Shown here in pieces: positions 26,003 through 34,472 of a DNA stretch of 64,000 nucleotides. Position 1 is the stretch's first letter. Each line of letters starts with the position of its first letter. Source of the stretch: Chitinophaga lutea (lineage in GTDB: Bacteria; Bacteroidota; Bacteroidia; Chitinophagales; Chitinophagaceae); contig NZ_RPDH01000001.1 in NCBI RefSeq assembly GCF_003813775.1, positions 310,001 through 374,000 on the forward strand, in the 5' to 3' direction. The translations under genes were made by a program, and so were the position numbers. Below the pieces are notes generated by a model. The model did no database searches and had not been told where the DNA came from. It was given only the letters and a program-made list of their open reading frames with translations.

Positions 26003-26683
26003 ATGAAGTTCACCTATTACGGCCATTCCAGCTTTGCTGTAGAGGTAAAGGGCAAGAAAATAGTGTTTGATCCGTTTATTACCCATAATGAGCTGGCCCG
26101 TTCAATAGACGTCAACCGTATCGAGGCGGACTATATTTTTGTGTCGCACGGGCACGCGGACCATGTGGCCGACCTCATGGACCTCGCCAAACGGACGGGC
26201 GCCACGGTGGTGGGAGCGTTCGAACTGACGGAATGGGTGACGAAACAGGGGCATGAGAAGGTGCATCCCATGAACACCGGGGGCAAATGGGCGTTTGATT
26301 TCGGCACCGTAAAATGCGTGGTAGCCCACCACTCCAGCGGTTTGCCGGATGGCAGTTACGGAGGTAACCCGCTGGGATTCATTTTCACGACAGACGACGG
26401 GAATTTTTACTACAGCGGCGATACGGCGCTGACGTTCGATATGGAGCTGATACCCCGCTGGGCCAAACTGGATTTTGCCGTGCTGCCCATCGGCGATAAC
26501 TTCACGATGGGGGCGGACGATGCCATTATAGCGGCAGAATTTATAGAATGCGGCCGGATCGTAGGCGTACATTACGATACGTTCGGTTACATCAAAATAG
26601 ACAAAGGAGATTCCATCCGGAAGTTCGAGGCAGCCGGGCTCAGCCTGCTGCTCCCGGCTATCGGGGAAACGATTGATATCTGA
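26003..26683 (+). CDS. UPF0173 metal-dependent hydrolase (MBL fold)
   Basis: 226 residues, standard length. The opening MKFTYYGHSSFAVEVKGK and the metal motif HGHADH at residues 49-54 mark the UlaG-like branch of the metallo-beta-lactamase superfamily; later metal ligands are AHHSSG, SGDTAL and the C-terminal GVHYDTFG. Family members bind two metal ions and hydrolyse phosphoester or lactone bonds, but UPF0173 proteins have no agreed substrate. It precedes parA by 45 bp and might be cotranscribed with it. Confidence 0.92.
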   Translation: MKFTYYGHSSFAVEVKGKKIVFDPFITHNELARSIDVNRIEADYIFVSHGHADHVADLMDLAKRTGATVVGAFELTEWVTKQGHEKVHPMNTGGKWAFDFGTVKCVVAHHSSGLPDGSYGGNPLGFIFTTDDGNFYYSGDTALTFDMELIPRWAKLDFAVLPIGDNFTMGADDAIIAAEFIECGRIVGVHYDTFGYIKIDKGDSIRKFEAAGLSLLLPAIGETIDI

Positions 26684-26728
26684 CAGTCCTGTTATCCTAT
26701 TTCAACCTTAGAATTTAAGACAAAACAA

Positions 26729-27550
26729 ATGGCAAGAATTATCGCAATCGCCAATCAGAAAGGGGGCGTGGGGAAAACCACCAGCGCCATTAACCTGGCC
26801 AGCAGCCTGGCGGTACTGGAGTACAAAACATTGCTGGTAGATGCGGATCCGCAGGCCAACAGCACCACGGGGCTGGGCTTCGACCTCCGTAATATCCAGC
26901 AGAGCCTGTACGACTGTATGGTGAACGACGTGCAGGCAAAGGACGTGCTGCTGGAATCAGACACCCCGAACCTGAAAGTATTGCCCTCCCACATCGACCT
27001 GGTAGGCGCGGAACTGGAGCTCATCAACCACCCCAACCGGGAACGGGTGATGAAAGCCGTGATCGACGCGGTAGCCGGAGACTACGATTTTGTGATCGTA
27101 GACTGCTCCCCTTCCCTGGGCCTCATTACCGTGAACGCCCTGGTCGCCTCCCATTCCGTGATCATCCCCGTACAGTGCGAATTCTTTGCACTGGAAGGTT
27201 TGGGCAAACTGCTCAATACCATCAAAATCGTCCAGAGCCGGTTAAACACCGATCTTGAAATAGAAGGCATCCTGATGACCATGTACGACGGCCGTTTACG
27301 CCTGAGCAACCAGGTGGTGGACGAAGTCAAACAGCACTTCGAGGAAAGCGTATTCAACACCATCATCCACCGCAACACCAAACTCGGTGAAGCGCCCAGC
27401 TTCGGGAAATCCGTGATCATGTACGATGCCATGAGCACCGGCGCGATCAACTACCTGAACCTGGCGAAGGAAATCCTTCAAAAGCATAACTTTACAAAGA
27501 TCAAAACCGAAGACAAAATCTTAGCTATTAACGATGACCAATCCGAGTAA
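26729..27550 (+). CDS. parA: chromosome-partitioning ATPase ParA (Soj)
   Basis: 273 residues. Deviant Walker [11 protein letters not shown] at residues 11-20, then [10 protein letters not shown] near 42 and [17 protein letters not shown] near 112, the canonical ParA/MinD motifs; short N-terminus without a DNA-binding domain, as in chromosomal ParA. It forms ATP-dependent dimers on the nucleoid and with ParB segregates the origin region. The 3' end overlaps parB by 17 bp, so the two are translationally coupled. The next genes are DUF5683 and dapB, the common Bacteroidota order. Confidence 0.96.
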   Translation: MARIIAIANQKGGVGKTTSAINLASSLAVLEYKTLLVDADPQANSTTGLGFDLRNIQQSLYDCMVNDVQAKDVLLESDTPNLKVLPSHIDLVGAELELINHPNRERVMKAVIDAVAGDYDFVIVDCSPSLGLITVNALVASHSVIIPVQCEFFALEGLGKLLNTIKIVQSRLNTDLEIEGILMTMYDGRLRLSNQVVDEVKQHFEESVFNTIIHRNTKLGEAPSFGKSVIMYDAMSTGAINYLNLAKEILQKHNFTKIKTEDKILAINDDQSE

Positions 27551-28454
27551 GAAAGAGGCGTTGGGGAAAGGCATCCGCTCGCTGCTGCAAAACATAGACA
27601 CAGACCTGAAGCAGACCTCCGGGGCACTCGCCGAACAGGTGGTGGCACAGGCTACCGGCATTGAGCGTATTCCTTTGGACCTGATAGAGGTCAATCCGAA
27701 ACAGCCGCGCAGAGACTTTGACGAACAGGCCCTGCAGGAGCTGAGCCAGTCCATCAAACTGCACGACATCATTCAGCCCGTTACCGTCGCCCGGCTGGGT
27801 AAGAAATACCAGCTCATCGCCGGCGAACGCCGCTTCCGCGCCAGTAAAATGGCAGGACTGAAAGATATCCCCGCATACGTGCGCACCGCCAACGACCAGG
27901 AGCTCCTGGAACTGGCCCTGCTCGAAAACCTGCAGCGCGAAAACCTGAACGCGATCGAGGTCGCCCTCAGCTATAAACGCCTCATGGAAGAAGTGTCGCT
28001 CACCCAGGAACAGGTGGCCGACCGGATGGGAAAAGAACGCAGCACCGTTACCAACTACATACGCCTGCTCAAACTGCCGCCCGATATCCAGGTGGCCGTG
28101 CGCAACGCCAAACTGAGCATGGGCCACGCCCGTACCCTCATCGGCGTGGAAAACGTGGAGAAACAGCTCTTCGTTTTCGGCGAGATCATGAAAAACGGCC
28201 TGTCTGTACGCCAGACCGAAGAGCTAGTGCGGAAAGTCAATCATAACGCGGATAAAACGACCGCGAAGAAACCCGCTAAAAGCACCCTCCCGCCGGCTTA
28301 CCAGAAAATCCAGGATAACCTGGCCACCCATTTTTCCACCAAGGTGAACCTGGACAGAAGCAAAAACGGCAAAGGAAGCATTAGCATCGAGTTTTATTCG
28401 GACGAAGAGCTGGACAGCATCCTGGAAAAATTATCATTATACGGTGAAAAATAA
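27534..28454 (+). CDS. parB: chromosome-partitioning protein ParB
   Basis: 306 residues. N-terminal ParB/sulfiredoxin-like CTP-binding domain (~45-135) with [12 protein letters not shown] and [15 protein letters not shown], a helix-turn-helix near 155-190 ([21 protein letters not shown]), a Lys/Ala-rich linker near 240-260 and a C-terminal dimerisation segment. It loads on parS sites and slides as a CTP clamp, working with ParA encoded just upstream. I found no parS-like 16-mer in this window. Its 3' end overlaps the next gene by 11 bp. Confidence 0.96.
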   Translation: MTNPSKKEALGKGIRSLLQNIDTDLKQTSGALAEQVVAQATGIERIPLDLIEVNPKQPRRDFDEQALQELSQSIKLHDIIQPVTVARLGKKYQLIAGERRFRASKMAGLKDIPAYVRTANDQELLELALLENLQRENLNAIEVALSYKRLMEEVSLTQEQVADRMGKERSTVTNYIRLLKLPPDIQVAVRNAKLSMGHARTLIGVENVEKQLFVFGEIMKNGLSVRQTEELVRKVNHNADKTTAKKPAKSTLPPAYQKIQDNLATHFSTKVNLDRSKNGKGSISIEFYSDEELDSILEKLSLYGEK

Positions 28455-29124
28455 AACAGGGTACATTCTTGTATATACCCTTTTGTGCCTGTTATTATTA
28501 CCCGCCATCGGCAGCCATGCACAGGACACAACGGGCAACCGCATCATCAGGGATTCCCTGGCGCGCCGTAATGCGATGCCCGTCCGGCGCGATACCGTGA
28601 TCGTGGACGGCAGCGTGATCGATTCCCTGCCCGTCAACTACAAAGCACTGCACAGCCCGCGCAAAGCCGCCTTCTACTCCGCCGTGCTCCCCGGCCTTGG
28701 CCAGGTCTACAACCGCGAATACTGGAAAGTGCCCCTCGTATACGCCGCACTCGGCATCAGTACAGGCTTTTTCATCGATAACATGTCCAAATTCAGGGAA
28801 TACCGCGACGCCTACCGCACGCGGATAGCCAACCGGAACAATCCCAACTTCGTGGATCCGTACCTGAAGTACGACGACTCCGACCTGAAATACCTGCGCG
28901 ACGGGTACCGGCAATATGTGGACTATTCCGTGCTCGTATTCGTGGCCGCTTACGCCCTCAACATCGTAGACGCCACCGTGTTCGCTCACCTGCGGCAGTT
29001 CGATATCAGCGACGACCTGAGCATCCGCATCGCCCCCACCATGATCGATAACCGTACTTTCGGCATCGGGCTGAAGGTGTCGATGGGGCCGCGCAAAGCG
29101 AAGCAGGGATTGGCTTTCAGATAA
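28444..29124 (+). CDS. DUF5683 protein, probably outer-envelope, GTG start
   Basis: 226 residues. The frame starts with GTG inside the parB stop region (11-bp overlap); translation from here gives [19 protein letters not shown], a signal peptide ending SHA, so this start is well supported even though it is not ATG. SPRKAAFYSAVLPGLGQVYN near 75-95 is the DUF5683 signature, followed by hydrophobic segments (VPLVYAALGISTGFFI and YSVLVFVAAYALNIVDA). The family is Bacteroidota-specific, of unknown function, and habitually sits after parB. The overlap means it is translated with ParB. Confidence 0.88.
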   Translation: MKNKTGYILVYTLLCLLLLPAIGSHAQDTTGNRIIRDSLARRNAMPVRRDTVIVDGSVIDSLPVNYKALHSPRKAAFYSAVLPGLGQVYNREYWKVPLVYAALGISTGFFIDNMSKFREYRDAYRTRIANRNNPNFVDPYLKYDDSDLKYLRDGYRQYVDYSVLVFVAAYALNIVDATVFAHLRQFDISDDLSIRIAPTMIDNRTFGIGLKVSMGPRKAKQGLAFR

Positions 29125-29146
29125 ACTCATTCAGATATACACAGAT

Positions 29147-29863
29147 ATGAAGATAGCATTAATCGGATACGGCAAAATGGGAAAAGCCATCGAGGCGATC
29201 GCCCAGGGCCGTGGCCACGAAATCGTACACAGGATAGACATCAACAGCAGCCACCTGCTGGAGAAAGAGCAGCTGCAACAGGCCGACGTTGCCATCGAAT
29301 TCACGACGCCCGAAACGGCCTATCATAACATCCTGAAGTGTTTCGCCGCCAATGTGCCCGTTGTGTGCGGCACCACCGGCTGGCTGGAAAAGCTGCCGGA
29401 AGTGAAGGCCCAATGCCTCGAGCAGCACCAGGCTTTCCTGTACGCCAGCAATTTCAGCGTGGGCGTGAACATCTTTTTTGAACTGAACCGCCGCCTCGCC
29501 GAACTGATGGCCACCCAGAGCGATTACCGGTCCAGCATGGTGGAAATCCACCACACCCAGAAAAAAGACGCCCCCAGCGGCACCGCCATCACCCTGGCCG
29601 AACAGATCCTCGAAAAACAGCCCGCCAAAACCGGCTGGGTGAACGAGGCTACCACCGACCCCACCAAGCTGGGCATCGTTTCCGAGCGGGTCGACCCTGC
29701 TCCCGGCACGCACATCATCCAGTACGATTCGCCGATAGACAGCATCACCATCACCCATACGGCCCACTCCCGTGAAGGGTTTGCCGCCGGCGCCGTTACC
29801 GCGGCCGAGTGGCTGAAAGACAAAAAAGGCATCTTCAGCATGAAGGATGTACTGAGCCTCTAG
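29147..29863 (+). CDS. dapB: 4-hydroxy-tetrahydrodipicolinate reductase
   Basis: 238 residues, short form typical of Bacteroidota. NAD(P)-binding GYGKMGKA at 7-14, FTTPETA and CGTTGW in the Rossmann part, and the catalytic EIHHTQKKDAPSGTA near 134-148. It reduces hydroxy-tetrahydrodipicolinate to tetrahydrodipicolinate in the lysine and diaminopimelate pathway, so it supplies both lysine and peptidoglycan precursor. It begins 22 bp after the DUF5683 gene and is the last gene of the parAB run; the signal peptidase gene lepB that often follows it is not present here. Confidence 0.95.
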   Translation: MKIALIGYGKMGKAIEAIAQGRGHEIVHRIDINSSHLLEKEQLQQADVAIEFTTPETAYHNILKCFAANVPVVCGTTGWLEKLPEVKAQCLEQHQAFLYASNFSVGVNIFFELNRRLAELMATQSDYRSSMVEIHHTQKKDAPSGTAITLAEQILEKQPAKTGWVNEATTDPTKLGIVSERVDPAPGTHIIQYDSPIDSITITHTAHSREGFAAGAVTAAEWLKDKKGIFSMKDVLSL

Positions 29864-29895
29864 CCCGGCGCCCCGAAAGCAGCCGTTTTTTTTGT

Positions 29896-29903
29896 TATAT
29901 TTG
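29896..29903 (+). promoter_or_regulatory. putative -7 box (TATATTTG) of the Rrf2 gene
   Basis: Exact TAnnTTTG in the 81-bp gap between dapB and the Rrf2 gene, 41 bp before the start codon. It indicates that the regulator has its own promoter. Confidence 0.5.
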
Positions 29904-29944
29904 TATCTTGAGAGTGCAACCATACAGAAGATCTAATACCAGAT

Positions 29945-30361
29945 ATGCTATCTAAAAAAACACAATACGCGTTTCACGCATTGATTTACCTGGCGGAGAA
30001 TGTAGACAAAGGCCCTATCCTGATTTCGGAGATAGCGGCGGAAAAGAGTATTTCCATCAAATTCCTGGAAAACATCCTGCTGGAGTTGAAAAATGCGGGC
30101 ATTTTAGGCAGCAAGAAAGGTAAAGGCGGCGGTTATTACCTGATGCGCCCGCCCAAGGAAATCCCCATGGCGCGCATTATCAGGCTGCTCGACGGGCCCA
30201 TCGCCCTGTTGCCCTGCGTGAGCCTCAACTACTACGAACGTTGCGAAAACTGCAAGAACGAAGCGGTTTGCGGCCTGCACGAGGTTATGAGCAAGGTGAG
30301 GGACGCCACCCTCAAACTGCTGGAAAACAAGTCACTGAAAGATATCCTGACCAAGGAATAA
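29945..30361 (+). CDS. Rrf2 family transcriptional regulator
   Basis: 138 residues. Winged helix-turn-helix N-terminus (MLSKKTQYAFHALIYLAEN, then ISEIAAEKSISIKFLENILLEL split over the recognition helices) and the wing KGKGGGYYLMRPP. The C-terminal part has Cys residues in LPCVSLN, RCENCKNEAVC, i.e. four cysteines of which three (C-x2-C-x5-C) have the spacing found in Fe-S or cysteine-sensing Rrf2 proteins such as IscR and CymR. The next gene downstream on the same strand is cysH, 1.2 kb away, so control of sulfur assimilation is a plausible role but is inferred from position only. Followed by a terminator. Confidence 0.92.
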   Translation: MLSKKTQYAFHALIYLAENVDKGPILISEIAAEKSISIKFLENILLELKNAGILGSKKGKGGGYYLMRPPKEIPMARIIRLLDGPIALLPCVSLNYYERCENCKNEAVCGLHEVMSKVRDATLKLLENKSLKDILTKE

Positions 30362-30384
30362 GATATGTTATATGGGTTATAAGC

Positions 30385-30418
30385 AGGGAAAGGCCGGTGG
30401 TCTTTCCCTTTTTTTATG
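30385..30418 (+). terminator. Rho-independent terminator of the Rrf2 gene
   Basis: AGGGAAAG, 8-base loop, TCTTTCCCT then a run of T; 24 bp after the stop. Confidence 0.9.
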
Positions 30419-30854
30419 CGGATTTTTGGGCTGAACCGGTAAATTTCGCCAGGGTGCGGGTAGCCATAACCCGGTATGGCCCGCGCGGTGCATCCTTCCC
30501 CCAATCATCCCTGCCATGCCGCTCCCCGGCCCGGGAACAACAGCCATCCGGCTCCCCGCACCCGGTATCGGGGAATATGCGCTCAAACATTCAACAATTT
30601 CATCATAGAACAATTTTTCCGAACCTGTGAAAAATACTCAGTTGTAGGTATTGCAACCCCCTTCCGGTTACAGTACTTTTGATGCAGACAATTACCGGAA
30701 ACAAATGCTCCCGTTCAGGTGATTGCCCGCTTTATGCGGATTACAATGCCTCCGGGCGCTTTTACTGATAAACTTTGTTGCTCGTCAGAAATCCGGAAAT
30801 GACTGTGTTTTCAGGTTTAAAGATTTTTTTTCGTTCCCCAGGAAAGTTGGCGAA

Positions 30855-30886
30855 GGCCCCGGACGGTTGTTCCGGGGCTTTTTGCT
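30855..30886 (+). terminator. orphan Rho-independent terminator
   Basis: GCCCCGGA-CGGTTGT-TCCGGGGC followed by TTTTTG. No protein-coding gene ends here; the nearest upstream gene already has its own terminator 450 bp earlier, so something non-coding may be transcribed up to this point. Confidence 0.75.
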
Positions 30887-31103
30887 GCAGGAACCTTAAA
30901 CCTACCTAGCCGCGTCAGCCCCATCCTTCCCCCGGCATTCACCCGCACGGGCGCCTGCACAATTTTGTCCGCCTGCATCCCAATCCCGGGTACGGAAAAT
31001 GTGCATGAGTGCAGAATATGGGTAAAACCGGCCATGACCTCCCTCCCGCCGGAAATTGTACGCGAATGGACAGAAATTTGATCTGAGTGGAGATTCTGAG
31101 GGT

Positions 31104-31208
31104 AAAAGACGAACCTACAACGAACCTACACTAGGGGAAAGACGAACCTACGCCCAAAAGGGAAGATTCGTTGTAGGTTCGTTGTAGCTTCGTTGTAGGT
31201 TCGTCTTT
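31104..31208. repeat. large inverted repeat with 20-bp perfect outer arms and internal repeats
   Basis: Left arm begins AAAGACGAACCTACAACGAA (31105-31124) and the right arm TTCGTTGTAGGTTCGTCTTT (31189-31208) is its exact reverse complement. Between them the same words recur: AAAGACGAACCTAC at 31138-31151 and TTCGTTGTAGGTTCGTTGTAG at 31168-31188. So the element is a nested palindrome made of a CGAACCTAC-type word in both orientations, with a unique centre near 31152-31166. Confidence 0.85.
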
Positions 31209-31471
31209 CTACAAGCTACAGCCGTTGACTCGTCCTGAAACAGGTTGACATCCGGGCGAGATTATGCGGATGAAGGCGGGCCCGCCCTAAAACAGGGGTA
31301 CACCAGGCAGACAACAGCGCCCGGCCCGCAGCTTTACAAATTGGTGAAAATTATCAACCATGGCCGCGGTCCTCCTGTCCGGAAAACACCGCCCGAAGCC
31401 GGCGATCAGCCGCACCCCGCCCCTCCCTTTTACGCCGTTATCCACTTTTTTTACCCCGCCGCACATTTTAG

Positions 31472-31489
31472 TCTATCTTTTTTATAGGA
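31472..31489 (+). promoter_or_regulatory. possible operator in the cys promoter
   Basis: TCTATC-TTTTTT-ATAGGA, a loose dyad (CTAT...ATAG) directly upstream of the -7 box of cysH. The place is right for a regulator binding site, and the Rrf2 protein encoded upstream is an obvious candidate. The symmetry is weak, so this is a guess. Confidence 0.35.
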
Positions 31490-31495
31490 TTTATG

Positions 31496-31503
31496 TATTT
31501 TTG
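31496..31503 (+). promoter_or_regulatory. putative -7 box (TATTTTTG) of the cysHDN operon
   Basis: Exact TAnnTTTG, 23 bp before the cysH start codon, next to the possible dyad at 31472-31489. Confidence 0.5.
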
Positions 31504-31526
31504 TTATCCGGTAGAGGAAGCATTAC

Positions 31527-32216
31527 ATGAAAGATCTATTTGGGCAGATAGCCGAACAAAAAGACATCGCCACGGGAATACGCATACTTACGGACAAGTT
31601 TCCGGGAGCAGTAGCCTTTTCCACTTCATTTGGCCAGGAAGACCAGGTGCTGGCAGACATCATCTGGCGCAACCAGTTGCCCGTACGCGTGTTTACGCTC
31701 GATACGGGCCGGCTCTTCCAGGAAACGTATGACCTGATGGACCTCACCCGCGCCCGCTACAAACAGCCCTTCGAGATATATTTCCCGGAAACGGCTGCGG
31801 TAGAGGCTTTGGTGAAGGAAAAAGGCATGAACAGCTTTTACGATTCAGTGGAAAACCGCAAGGAATGCTGTTATATCCGCAAGGTGGTGCCCCTCAACCG
31901 CGCCCTGCAGGGCACGAAGGTATGGATCACGGGGCTGCGCGCCGAACAGAGCGAAAACCGGCACGACATGCCGGCGCTCGAATGGGATGAAGCCCGCCAG
32001 TTGTATAAATACAACCCCCTCATCCATTGGACCTTCGAAGAAATGACCGCTTACCTGGAGAAAAATAACGTGCCGTACAACAGGCTGCACGATAAAGGTT
32101 TCGTCAGCATCGGCTGCGCTCCCTGTACCCGCGCCATCGAGCCCGGAGAACATCCCCGCGCCGGCCGCTGGTGGTGGGAAAGCTCCCAGAAAGAATGTGG
32201 TTTACATGCAAGTTGA
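31527..32216 (+). CDS. cysH: assimilatory APS/PAPS reductase (Fe-S type)
   Basis: 229 residues. PP-loop-like start FSTSFGQEDQVL near 31-42, TLDTGRLFQET, and the C-terminal ECGLH with the catalytic Cys224. It also has the paired cysteines Cys114-Cys115 and Cys197-x2-Cys200 that bind a [4Fe-4S] cluster in APS reductases and are absent from E. coli-type PAPS reductases. So the likely reaction is APS plus thioredoxin to sulfite and AMP. This fits with the absence of an APS kinase gene from the operon. First gene of cysH-cysD-cysN. Confidence 0.93.
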   Translation: MKDLFGQIAEQKDIATGIRILTDKFPGAVAFSTSFGQEDQVLADIIWRNQLPVRVFTLDTGRLFQETYDLMDLTRARYKQPFEIYFPETAAVEALVKEKGMNSFYDSVENRKECCYIRKVVPLNRALQGTKVWITGLRAEQSENRHDMPALEWDEARQLYKYNPLIHWTFEEMTAYLEKNNVPYNRLHDKGFVSIGCAPCTRAIEPGEHPRAGRWWWESSQKECGLHAS

Positions 32217-32235
32217 TCAAGTTTAACATCGTTAT

Positions 32236-33141
32236 ATGAGTAGTATTCAATGGCAATTTCCGAGAGCGCTGGAAGACGAGGCGATTTACATCCTCCGCGA
32301 AACAGCCGCACAGTTTGAACGGCCCGCGATCCTCTTCTCCGGCGGAAAGGATTCCATTACCCTCGTACGCCTGGCCCAGAAAGCCTTTCACCCGGGTAAG
32401 ATCCCCTTCCCCCTGCTGCACGTGGATACCGGGCATAACTTCCCGGAAACCATCCAGTTCCGCGACTGGCTGGTGGAATCGCTGGGGCTCGACCTCATCG
32501 TACGGAATGTGCAGGACAGTATCGACCAGGGCAAAGTAAAAGAAGAAACCGGCAAATACGCCAGCCGCAACGCGCTGCAGACGGTGACCCTGCTCGACGC
32601 GATCGAAGAGCTCAAATTTGACGCCTGCATCGGCGGCGCCCGCCGCGACGAAGAGAAAGCGCGCGCCAAGGAAAGAATATTCTCCGTGCGCGACGAGTTC
32701 GGACAATGGAACGCGAAAATCCAGCGCCCCGAACTGTTCGACATGCTCAACGGCAAAATCAATATCGGCGAAAACGTACGCGTGTTCCCCATTTCCAACT
32801 GGACGGAGCTCGACGTATGGAACTATATCCGCGAAGAAAATCTCGCCATCCCTTCCATCTATTTCTCCCACGAAAGAGAGATCATCGAACGCGACGGGAT
32901 GTACTGGCCTTATTCCGAGTTCCTCAACACCACGGAAGAAGAAGTGCCGTTCCGCACCAAAGTGCGCTTCCGCACCGTGGGCGATATGACCTGTACCGCG
33001 GCCGTACTGTCCGAAGCGGATAAACTGGAAGACATCATCACCGAAATACTGGCCGCCAAAATCTCCGAAAGAGGCGCCCGTATCGACGACAAACGCTCCG
33101 AAGCTGCCATGGAAAAACGCAAGCAGGCGGGGTATTTTTAA
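32236..33141 (+). CDS. cysD: sulfate adenylyltransferase subunit 2
   Basis: 301 residues, normal length. PP-loop SGGKDS at 35-40, HVDTGHNFPETI, and the conserved GGARRDEEKARAKER segment near 130. With CysN it makes adenosine 5'-phosphosulfate (APS) from sulfate and ATP, the activation step of sulfate assimilation. It starts 19 bp after cysH and is followed 17 bp later by cysN. Confidence 0.97.
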   Translation: MSSIQWQFPRALEDEAIYILRETAAQFERPAILFSGGKDSITLVRLAQKAFHPGKIPFPLLHVDTGHNFPETIQFRDWLVESLGLDLIVRNVQDSIDQGKVKEETGKYASRNALQTVTLLDAIEELKFDACIGGARRDEEKARAKERIFSVRDEFGQWNAKIQRPELFDMLNGKINIGENVRVFPISNWTELDVWNYIREENLAIPSIYFSHEREIIERDGMYWPYSEFLNTTEEEVPFRTKVRFRTVGDMTCTAAVLSEADKLEDIITEILAAKISERGARIDDKRSEAAMEKRKQAGYF

Positions 33142-33158
33142 GCTATTAACAACAGAAC

Positions 33159-34403
33159 ATGGACGTTTTACGTATAACCACCTCCGGTAGTGTGGATGAT
33201 GGAAAAAGCACCCTCATCGGGCGTTTACTGTATGATACCAAATCCATCACGCAGGATAAAATGGAAGCGCTCCAGGCGGCCAGCAAACGCAAAGGGCTCG
33301 ATTTTACGGACCTCTCGCTGCTGACCGACGGCCTCATCGCGGAAAGGGAACAGGGCATCACCATCGACGTGGCGCACATCTACTTTTCCACCCCCAACCG
33401 CAAATACATCATCGCCGATACGCCGGGCCACTTCGAATACACCCGTAACATGGTGACCGGCGCATCCACCTCGCAGGTGTCCCTCATCCTCATCGACGCC
33501 CGCAAAGGCATCGTGGAACAGACATTCCGCCACTTCTTCATCGCCTGCATGCTGCGCATCCCCCACCTGGTGGTGTGCATCAATAAAATGGACCTGGTGG
33601 AATACGACGAAGCACGCTTCAACCAGATCGTGGAAGACTTCCAGCAACTGCTGAAAGGTTCTTTCTATGAAAATAAAACCGTACAGTTCGTGCCCGTTTC
33701 TTCGCTTTACGGCGAAAACGTGGTGACGAAAACGGACAAGATCAGCTGGTATAAAGACAAACCGCTGCTCGCCTACCTGGAAGAAATCTCCTTCGACGAA
33801 GACGACCGTGTGCACCCCGCGCGTTTCCCCGTGCAGTACGTGATCAGGCCGAAATCGGAGCAGTACCACGACTTCCGTGGTTTTGCGGGAAAAGTGTCCA
33901 GCGGCAGCTTCCATGTCGGCGAAGAAATCGTTTCACTGCCGAACGGCCAGCGCAGCAAGATCAAAACCATCGAGAAGTTCGAGGAACAGCGCCCGTCCGC
34001 CCATGCCGGCGAAAGCGTGGTGATCACCCTCGAAGACGAGATCGACATCAGCCGAGGCAACCTGCTGGTAACGCCGAACGACATTCCAGAAGGCCGCAAG
34101 GAAATCACCGCGCAGATCTGCTGGATGGACCAGCAGAAGCTGACCGCCGGCAAAACCTATCTGCTCCAGCACGGCGCCAACCGCATCAAGGCAAAGGTGC
34201 AGCAGCTGCACAACGTGGTGGAAGTAACCACCAACGTGGTGCACGACAAAACGGAAATGGGCCTCAACGATATCGGCAAGATCACGCTGAAAACAGCGCA
34301 GCCGGTATTTACGGATACTTACGCCGCCAACCCGGCCAACGGCACGTTCATTCTGGTGGACGAGTTCAGCAATGCCACCGTGGCGGTAGGTTTCGTGGAA
34401 TAA
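33159..34403 (+). CDS. cysN: sulfate adenylyltransferase subunit 1 (GTPase)
   Basis: 414 residues. G1 motif GSVDDGKS at 10-17, EREQGITIDVAH switch I, G3 DTPGHFEYTRNM, G4 NKMDLV; then two EF-Tu-like beta-barrel domains. GTP hydrolysis by this subunit drives APS formation by CysD. There is no C-terminal APS kinase domain, unlike NodQ-type fusions. Last gene of the operon, followed by a strong terminator; genes for sulfite reductase are not in this window. Confidence 0.97.
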   Translation: MDVLRITTSGSVDDGKSTLIGRLLYDTKSITQDKMEALQAASKRKGLDFTDLSLLTDGLIAEREQGITIDVAHIYFSTPNRKYIIADTPGHFEYTRNMVTGASTSQVSLILIDARKGIVEQTFRHFFIACMLRIPHLVVCINKMDLVEYDEARFNQIVEDFQQLLKGSFYENKTVQFVPVSSLYGENVVTKTDKISWYKDKPLLAYLEEISFDEDDRVHPARFPVQYVIRPKSEQYHDFRGFAGKVSSGSFHVGEEIVSLPNGQRSKIKTIEKFEEQRPSAHAGESVVITLEDEIDISRGNLLVTPNDIPEGRKEITAQICWMDQQKLTAGKTYLLQHGANRIKAKVQQLHNVVEVTTNVVHDKTEMGLNDIGKITLKTAQPVFTDTYAANPANGTFILVDEFSNATVAVGFVE

Positions 34404-34429
34404 CAACACACGCGCATTTATCAACTAAA

Positions 34430-34472
34430 ATAAAAAAGCCGGCTGCCTGATGCAGCCGGCTTTACTTTTTTC
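34430..34472. terminator. bidirectional terminator between cysN and the convergent gene
   Basis: AAAGCCGGCTGC-CTGAT-GCAGCCGGCTTT with A-run on the left and ACTTTTTT on the right. Ends the cys operon; its right edge touches the stop codon of the minus-strand gene at 34471. Confidence 0.92.

Larger units (their letters stand above)
30362..31526. other. 1.2-kb gene-free region before the cys operon
   Basis: No gene is apparent on either strand; short open frames lack any family resemblance and have unsuitable composition. The region holds the Rrf2 terminator, an orphan terminator at 30855-30886 that may end a small RNA, a long inverted repeat at 31104-31208, and near the right end the promoter of the cys operon. 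The part from 30880 to 31080 is GC-rich and featureless to my eye. Confidence 0.6.

Noticed and set aside
26729..28454. parS site near parAB
   Set aside because: I looked for TGTTnCACGTGnAACA-like 16-mers; CACGTG occurs at scattered places inside coding regions (for example near 10813, 14429 and 49884) but without the flanking arms.
30420..31080. Small protein genes in the gap before cysH
   Set aside because: Open frames of 60-90 codons exist on both strands but have random composition, no suitable start context and no resemblance to any family I know.
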